Origin: Galeopsis tetrahit | Lineage: Eukaryota; Streptophyta; Magnoliopsida; Lamiales; Lamiaceae | Direction: 5' to 3' | Assembly: GCA_963675135.1 (NCBI GenBank) | Contig: OY776124.1 | Span: 1,843,001-1,907,000 of the forward strand | Length of the DNA stretch: 64,000 nucleotides | Translations under genes and position numbers: made by a program | Shown: positions 57,271-64,000 of the stretch, one piece after another | How the letters are laid out: every line of letters begins with the position of its first letter | Position numbering within the stretch: position 1 is the first letter of the stretch | Notes under the pieces: generated by a model | What the model was told of the DNA's origin: nothing | Seen by the model: only the letters and a program-made list of their open reading frames with translations | Database searches by the model: none

Positions 57271-60200
57271 GAATTGGCCATAGAATCAATTGTGTCGAGA
57301 TGGTTTTTGAATTTGAAGCGTCGGGTGCGGAGTTTTTGACGTCGTCGCCCATCGCCAAATTGCGCGCACACTTGTGCGCCGTTTTTACAAAGTTTTCAGA
57401 TTGCCTCTCTGGTTTGCATTCCCATCTAAATTGGCCATAGAATCAATTGTGTCGAGACGGTTTTTGAATTTGAGGCCTCGGGTGCGGAGTTTTTGGCGTC
57501 GTCGCCCATAGCCAAACTTGCGCGCATGGTTGTGTGCCATTTTTACAAAGTTTTCAGATTGCCTCCCAAGTTTGCATCCCTCACTGAATTGGCCATAGAA
57601 TCAATTGTGTCGAGACGGTTTTTGAATTTGAGGCCTCGGGTGCGGAGTTTTTGACGTCGTCGCCCATAGCCAAATTGCACGCACGTTTGTGCACCATTTT
57701 TACAAAGTTTTCAGATTGCCTCTCGGGTTTGAATTTCCCACTGAATTGGCCATAGAATCAATTGTGTCGAGACGGTTTATGAATTTGAGGCCTCGGGTGC
57801 GGAGTTTTTGACATCGTCGCCCATAGCCAAATTGCGCGCACGCTTGTGCGCCGTTTTTACAAAGTTTTCAGATTGCCTCTCGAGTTTGCATTTCTAGCTG
57901 AATTGGCCATAGAATCAATTATGTCGAGACGGTTTTTTGAATTTGAGGCCTCGGGTGCGGAGTTTTTGACGTCGTCGCCCATAGCCAAACTTGCGCGCAT
58001 GGTTGTGTGCCATTTTTACAAAGTTTTCAGATTGCCTCCCAAGTTTGCATCCCTCACTGAATTGGCCATAGAATCAATTGTGTCGAGACGGTTTTTGAAT
58101 TTGAGGCCTCGAGTGCGGAGTTTTTGACGTTGTCGCCCATAGCCAAATTGCGCGCACGCTTGTGCGCCATTTTTACAAAGTTTTCAGATTGCCTCTCGGG
58201 TTTAAATTTCTAGCTGAATTGGCCATAGAATCAATTGTGTCGAGAAGGTTTCTGAATTGGAGGCCTCGGGTGCGGAGTTTTTGACATCGTCGCCCATAGC
58301 CAAACTTGCGCGCATGGTTGTGTGCCATTTTTACAAAGTTTTCAGATTGCCTCCCAAGTTTACATCCCTCACTGAATTGGCCATAGAATCAATTGTGTCG
58401 AGACGGTTTTTGAATTTGAGGCCTCGGGTGCGGAGTTTTTGACGTCGTCGCCCATAGCCAAATTGCGCGCACGCTTGTGCGCCATTTTTACAAAGTTTTC
58501 AGATTGCCTCTCGGGCTTGAATTTCCCACTGAATTGGCCATAGAATCAATTGTGTCGAGATGGTTTTTGAATTTGAGGCCTCGGGTGCGGAGTTTTTGAC
58601 GTCGTCGCCCATAGCCAAATTGCGCGCACGCTTGTGCGCCGTGTTTACAAAGTTTTCAGATTGCCTCTCGGGTTTGCATTTCTATCTGAATTGGCCATAG
58701 AATCAATTGTGTCGAGACGGTTTTTGAATTTGAGGCCTCGGGTGCGGAGTTTTTTACATCGTCGCCCATAGCCAAACTTGCGCGCATGGTTGTGTGCCAT
58801 TTTTACAAAGTTTTCAGATAGCCTCCCAAGTTTGCATCCCTCACTGAATTGGCCATAGAATCAATTGTGTCAAGACGGTTTTTGAATTTTAGGCCTCGGG
58901 TGCGGAGTTTTTTACGTCGTCGCCCATTGCCAAATTGCGCGCACGCTTGTGCGCCGTTTTTACAAAGTTTTCAGATTGCCTCTCGGGTTTGAATTTCCCA
59001 CTGAATTGGCCATAGAATCAATTGTGTCGAGACGGTTTTTGAATTTGAGGCCTCGGGTGCAGAGTTTTTGACGTCGTCGCCCATAGCCAAATTGCTCGCA
59101 CGCTTGTGCGCCGTTTTTACAAAGTTTTCAGATTGCCTCTCGGGTTTGCATTTCTAGCTGAATTGGCCATAGAATCAATTTTATCGAGACGGTTTTTGAA
59201 TTTGAGGCCTCGGGTGCGGAGTTTTTGACGTCGTCGCCCATTGCCAAATTGCGCGCACGCTTGTAAGCCGTTTTTACAAAGTTTTCAGATTGCCTCTCGG
59301 GCTTGAATTTCCCACTGAATTGGCCATAGAATCTATTGTGTCGAGATGGTTTTTGAATTTGAGGCCTCGGGTGCGGAGTTTTTGACGTCGTCGCCCATAG
59401 CCAAATTACGCGCACGCTTGTGCGCCGTTTTTACAAAGTTTTCAGATTACCTCTCGGGTTTGCATTTCTAGCTGAATTGGCCATAGAATCAATTGTGTCG
59501 AGATGGTTTTTGAATTTGAAGCCTCGGGTGCGGAGTTTTTGACGTCGTCGCCCATCGCCAAATTGCGAGCACACTTGTGCGCCGTTTTTACAAAGTTTTC
59601 AGATTGCCTCTCGGGTTTGCATTCCCATCTAAATTGGCCATAGAATCAATTGTGTCGAGACGGTTTTTGAATTTGAGGCCTCGGGTGCGGAGTTTTTGAC
59701 GTCGTCGCCCATAGCCAAATTGCGCGCACGCTTGTGCGCCGTTTTTACAAAGTTTTCAGATTGCCTCTCGGGTTTGCATTTCTAGCTGAATTGGCCATAG
59801 AATCAATTTTGTTGAGACGGTTTTTGAATTTGAGGCCTCGGGTGCGGAGTTTTTGACGTCGTCGCCCATCGCCAAATTGCGCGCACGCTTGTGCGCCATT
59901 TTTACAAAGTTTTCAGATTGCCTCTCAGGCTTGCATTTCTATCTGAATTGGCCATAGAATCAATTGTGTCGAGACAGTTTTTGAATTTGAGGCCTCGGGT
60001 GCGGAGTTTTTGGCGTCGTCGCCCATAGCCAAACTTGCGCGCATCGTTGTGTGCCATTTTTACAGAGTATTCAGATTGCCTCCCAAGTTTGCATCCCTCA
60101 CTGAATTGGCCATAGAATCAATTGTGTCGAGACGGTTTTTGAATTTGAGGCCTCGGGTGCGGAGTTTTTGACGTCGTCGCCCATAGCCAAATTGCGCGCA

Positions 60201-61360
60201 CGCTTGTGCGCCATTTTTACAAAGTTTTCAGATTGCCTCTCGGGTTTAAATTTCTAGCTGAATTGGCCATAGAATCAATTGTGTCGAGAAGGTTTTTGAA
60301 TTTGAGGCCTCGGGTGCGGAGTTTTTGACATCGTCGCCCATAGCCAAACTTGCGCGCATGGTTGTGTGCCATTTTTACAAAGTTTTCAGATTGCCTCTCA
60401 GGCTTGCATTTCTATCTGAATTGGCCATAGAATCAATTGTGTCGAGACAGTTTTTGAATTTGAGGCCTCGGGTGCGGAGTTTTTGGCGTCGTCGCCCATA
60501 GCCAAACTTGCGCGCACGCTTGTGCGCCGTTTTTACAAAGTTTTCAGATTGCCTCTCGGGCTTGAATTTCCCACTGAATTGGCCATAGAATCAATTGTGT
60601 CGAGATGGTTTTTGAATTTGAGGCCTCGGGTGCGGATTTTTTGACGTCGTCGCCCATAGCCAAATTACGCGCACGCTTGTGCGCCGTTTTTACAAAGTTT
60701 TCAGATTACCTCTCGGGTTTGCATTTCTAGCTGAATTGGCCATAGAATCAATTGTGTCGAGATGGTTTTTGAATTTGAAGCCTCGGGTGCGGAGTTTTTG
60801 ACGTCGTCGCCCATCGCCAAATTGCGCGCACACTTATGCGCCGTTTTTACAAAGTTTTCAGATTGCCTCTCGGGTTTGCATTCCCATCTAAATTGGCCAT
60901 AGAATCAATTGTGTCGAGACGGTTTTTGAATTTGAGGCTTCGAGTGCGGAGTTTTTGACGTCGTCGCCCATAGCCAAATTGCGCGCACGCTTGTGCGCCG
61001 TTTTTACAAAGTTTTCAGATTGCCTCTCGGGTTTGAATTTCCCACTGAATTGGCCATAGAATCAATTGTGTCGAGACGGTTTTTGAATTTGAGGCCTCGG
61101 GTGCGGAGTTTTTGACGTCGTCGCCCATAGCCAAATTGCGCGCACGCTTGTGCGCCGTTTTTACAAAGTTTTCAGATTGCCTCTCGGGTTTGCATTTCTA
61201 GCTGAATTGGCCATAGAATCAATTTTGTCGAGACGGTTTTTGAATTTGAGGCCTCGGGTGCGGAGTTTTTGACGTCGTCGCCCATAGCCAAATTACGCGC
61301 ACGCTTGTGCGCCGTTTTTACAAAGTTTTCAGATTACCTCACGGGTTTGCATTTCTAGCT
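57271..61360. repeat. 26-mer HOR, copy 1 (4090 bp)
   Basis: It begins with the GAAGCGTCGG b monomer, includes all marks listed for 47520-50640, then hybrids at 60260 and 60418, then a, b, c, A and an e/a hybrid at 61204. The next copy starts at 61361. Confidence 0.86.
60260..60575. repeat. Two adjacent hybrid monomers within the 26-mer
   Basis: 60260-60417 begins GAGAAGG with GACATCG and a B' centre, but ends CTCAGGCTTGCATTTCTATCT like class e. 60418-60575 begins as f (GAGACAG, TTTTTGGCG) with AAACTTGCGCGC, then switches to CACGCTTGTGCGCCG and ends GGGCTTGAATTTCCCACT. The switch near the hairpin leaves a unique AAACTTGCGCGCACGCTTG string. Confidence 0.8.
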
Positions 61361-64000
61361 GAATTGGCCATAGAATCAATTGTGTCGAGATGGTTTTTGA
61401 ATTTGAAGCGTCGGGTGCGGAGTTTTTGACGTCGTCGCCCATCGCCAAATTGCGCGCACACTTGTGCGCCGTTTTTACAAAGTTTTCAGATTGCCTCTCT
61501 GGTTTGCATTCCCATCTAAATTGGCCATAGAATCAATTGTGTCGAGACGGTTTTTGAATTTGAGGCCTCGGGTGCGGAGTTTTTGGCGTCGTCGCCCATA
61601 GCCAAACTTGCGCGCATGGTTGTGTGCCATTTTTACAAAGTTTTCAGATTGCCTCCCAAGTTTGCATCCCTCACTGAATTGGCCATAGAATCAATTGTGT
61701 CGAGACGGTTTTTGAATTTGAGGCCTCGGGTGCGGAGTTTTTGACGTCGTCGCCCATAGCCAAATTGCACGCACGTTTGTGCACCATTTTTACAAAGTTT
61801 TCAGATTGCCTCTCGGGTTTGAATTTCCCACTGAATTGGCCATAGAATCAATTGTGTCGAGACGGTTTATGAATTTGAGGCCTCGGGTGCGGAGTTTTTG
61901 ACATCGTCGCCCATAGCCAAATTGCGCGCACGCTTGTGCGCCGTTTTTACAAAGTTTTCAGATTGCCTCTCGAGTTTGCATTTCTAGCTGAATTGGCCAT
62001 AGAATCAATTATGTCGAGACGGTTTTTTGAATTTGAGGCCTCGGGTGCGGAGTTTTTGACGTCGTCGCCCATAGCCAAACTTGCGCGCATGGTTGTGTGC
62101 CATTTTTACAAAGTTTTCAGATTGCCTCCCAAGTTTGCATCCCTCACTGAATTGGCCATAGAATCAATTGTGTCGAGACGGTTTTTGAATTTGAGGCCTC
62201 GAGTGCGGAGTTTTTGACGTTGTCGCCCATAGCCAAATTGCGCGCACGCTTGTGCGCCATTTTTACAAAGTTTTCAGATTGCCTCTCGGGTTTAAATTTC
62301 TAGCTGAATTGGCCATAGAATCAATTGTGTCGAGAAGGTTTCTGAATTGGAGGCCTCGGGTGCGGAGTTTTTGACATCGTCGCCCATAGCCAAACTTGCG
62401 CGCATGGTTGTGTGCCATTTTTACAAAGTTTTCAGATTGCCTCCCAAGTTTACATCCCTCACTGAATTGGCCATAGAATCAATTGTGTCGAGACGGTTTT
62501 TGAATTTGAGGCCTCGGGTGCGGAGTTTTTGACGTCGTCGCCCATAGCCAAATTGCGCGCACGCTTGTGCGCCATTTTTACAAAGTTTTCAGATTGCCTC
62601 TCGGGCTTGAATTTCCCACTGAATTGGCCATAGAATCAATTGTGTCGAGATGGTTTTTGAATTTGAGGCCTCGGGTGCGGAGTTTTTGACGTCGTCGCCC
62701 ATAGCCAAATTGCGCGCACGCTTGTGCGCCGTGTTTACAAAGTTTTCAGATTGCCTCTCGGGTTTGCATTTCTATCTGAATTGGCCATAGAATCAATTGT
62801 GTCGAGACGGTTTTTGAATTTGAGGCCTCGGGTGCGGAGTTTTTTACATCGTCGCCCATAGCCAAACTTGCGCGCATGGTTGTGTGCCATTTTTACAAAG
62901 TTTTCAGATAGCCTCCCAAGTTTGCATCCCTCACTGAATTGGCCATAGAATCAATTGTGTCAAGACGGTTTTTGAATTTTAGGCCTCGGGTGCGGAGTTT
63001 TTTACGTCGTCGCCCATTGCCAAATTGCGCGCACGCTTGTGCGCCGTTTTTACAAAGTTTTCAGATTGCCTCTCGGGTTTGAATTTCCCACTGAATTGGC
63101 CATAGAATCAATTGTGTCGAGACGGTTTTTGAATTTGAGGCCTCGGGTGCAGAGTTTTTGACGTCGTCGCCCATAGCCAAATTGCTCGCACGCTTGTGCG
63201 CCGTTTTTACAAAGTTTTCAGATTGCCTCTCGGGTTTGCATTTCTAGCTGAATTGGCCATAGAATCAATTTTATCGAGACGGTTTTTGAATTTGAGGCCT
63301 CGGGTGCGGAGTTTTTGACGTCGTCGCCCATTGCCAAATTGCGCGCACGCTTGTAAGCCGTTTTTACAAAGTTTTCAGATTGCCTCTCGGGCTTGAATTT
63401 CCCACTGAATTGGCCATAGAATCTATTGTGTCGAGATGGTTTTTGAATTTGAGGCCTCGGGTGCGGAGTTTTTGACGTCGTCGCCCATAGCCAAATTACG
63501 CGCACGCTTGTGCGCCGTTTTTACAAAGTTTTCAGATTACCTCTCGGGTTTGCATTTCTAGCTGAATTGGCCATAGAATCAATTGTGTCGAGATGGTTTT
63601 TGAATTTGAAGCCTCGGGTGCGGAGTTTTTGACGTCGTCGCCCATCGCCAAATTGCGAGCACACTTGTGCGCCGTTTTTACAAAGTTTTCAGATTGCCTC
63701 TCGGGTTTGCATTCCCATCTAAATTGGCCATAGAATCAATTGTGTCGAGACGGTTTTTGAATTTGAGGCCTCGGGTGCGGAGTTTTTGACGTCGTCGCCC
63801 ATAGCCAAATTGCGCGCACGCTTGTGCGCCGTTTTTACAAAGTTTTCAGATTGCCTCTCGGGTTTGCATTTCTAGCTGAATTGGCCATAGAATCAATTTT
63901 GTTGAGACGGTTTTTGAATTTGAGGCCTCGGGTGCGGAGTTTTTGACGTCGTCGCCCATCGCCAAATTGCGCGCACGCTTGTGCGCCATTTTTACAAAGT
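61361..64000. repeat. 26-mer HOR, copy 2, cut by the window end
   Basis: This follows 57271-59910 at +4090. I saw no base difference at any private mark, including CAATTTTATCGAGACGG with CATTGCC (59160, 63250). The last monomer starts at 63878 and is incomplete. Confidence 0.86.

Larger units (their letters stand above)
1..64000. repeat. Tandem satellite array, ~157-bp monomer, whole window
   Basis: Each ~157-bp step begins GAATTGGCCATAGAATCAA or a close variant and ends near TTGCATTTCTAGCT. Successive anchors lie at 1, 158, 316, 473, 631, 789, 946, 1103 and so on to 63878. I counted 406 complete monomers plus a 123-base partial one. All are in the same orientation, and no non-satellite base interrupts them. 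Class lengths are 157 bp (A), 158 bp (K and B), 156 bp (a one-base deletion class) and rarely 159 bp. A consensus monomer has 42 G and 34 C in 157 bp (48% GC). A homogeneous array of this size with higher-order structure is typical of eukaryotic centromeric or pericentromeric heterochromatin; the centromere assignment is inference. I do not recognise the family name or the host. Confidence 0.98.
41079..64000. repeat. Domain V: GAGATGG/B' subfamily array
   Basis: At 41079 the monomer classes change. B becomes B' (CGCGCATGG). K monomers disappear. GAGATGG (with AAATTACGCGC and GATTACCTC), GAAGCCTCGG (with GCACACTTG), GAGAAGG with GACATCG, and CTCAGGCTTGCATT classes appear. The common ends are GGGCTTGAATTTCCCACT and GGGTTTAAATTTCTAGCT. 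The domain continues past the right edge. Confidence 0.88.

Noticed and set aside
104..63505. About 100 open frames of 61-95 codons, mostly beginning MRRFYKVF or MHRFYKVF on the + strand, with others on the - strand.
   Set aside because: They recur with the satellite period, and most start at GTG rather than ATG. They end within one or two monomers, and single-base monomer differences shift their frames. There is no promoter, ribosome-binding or splice context, so they are chance frames in a repeat.
1..64000. A CRISPR array.
   Set aside because: The repeated unit is the entire 157-bp period. There are no short direct repeats separated by unique spacers, and no cas genes.
1..64000. A transposon, retroelement or rDNA spacer hidden in the array.
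   Set aside because: I found no break in monomer periodicity, no terminal repeats, no poly-A tail and no coding homology. All length changes are 1-2 bp indels within monomers or whole-monomer gains and losses.
1..64000. Assignment to a named satellite or species.
   Set aside because: The monomer length alone fits many plant and animal satellites, and I could not match the sequence to any known family from memory with confidence.

Overview
The window is one uninterrupted block of satellite DNA. Every base from 1 to 64000 belongs to a head-to-tail tandem array of a ~157-bp monomer, all in one orientation. By hand count there are 406 complete monomers and one partial monomer at the right edge (mean about 157.3 bp). 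I found no gene, RNA gene, transposon, CRISPR array or unique spacer. A pure array this long, with nucleosome-sized monomers and several levels of higher-order repeat (HOR), points to a eukaryotic centromeric or heterochromatic block read by long-read assembly. The sequence does not tell me the species, or even whether it is plant or animal; I do not recognise the monomer as a named satellite.

Monomers fall into linked variant classes. A is the 157-bp consensus. K is 158 bp and begins AAAATTGGTCAT. B and B' are 158 bp, with a diverged right half ending in CCCAAGTTTGCATCCCTCACT-like sequence. C carries CGCCCCTAACC. In the right part there are GAGATGG, GAAGCCTCGG and GAGAAGG classes. The order of the classes defines HORs, which give the window five domains. 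Domain I (1-6140) has nested 10-mer (1574 bp) and 24-mer (3778 bp) repeats. Domain II (6141-16530) is a 7-mer HOR of 1102 bp with 6-mer derivatives, including a 4408-bp tandem duplication. Domain III (16531-22827) returns to Domain I monomer order, with dimer duplications. Domain IV (22828-41078) is a mosaic of 14-, 16-, 5- and 15-monomer duplications (2205, 2516, 786 and 2358 bp). Domain V (41079-64000) is a separate subfamily with a 7-mer (1099 bp) inside a 24-mer (3771 bp), a 17-mer (2673 bp) and a 26-mer (4090 bp) that runs off the right edge.

The layout fits repeated unequal exchange and segmental duplication at several scales. Copies that look identical lie beside more diverged ones, and hybrid monomers mark several HOR junctions. 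Two properties of the monomer deserve attention: a recurrent 6-bp-stem hairpin (GCGCAC-GCTT-GTGCGC), and high CpG content (13 per 157 bp) combined with many class-defining CpG transitions. The short open frames (about 61-95 codons) recur with the satellite period, mostly start at GTG, and are not credible genes. All comparisons were made by eye; exact identities need a computed alignment.
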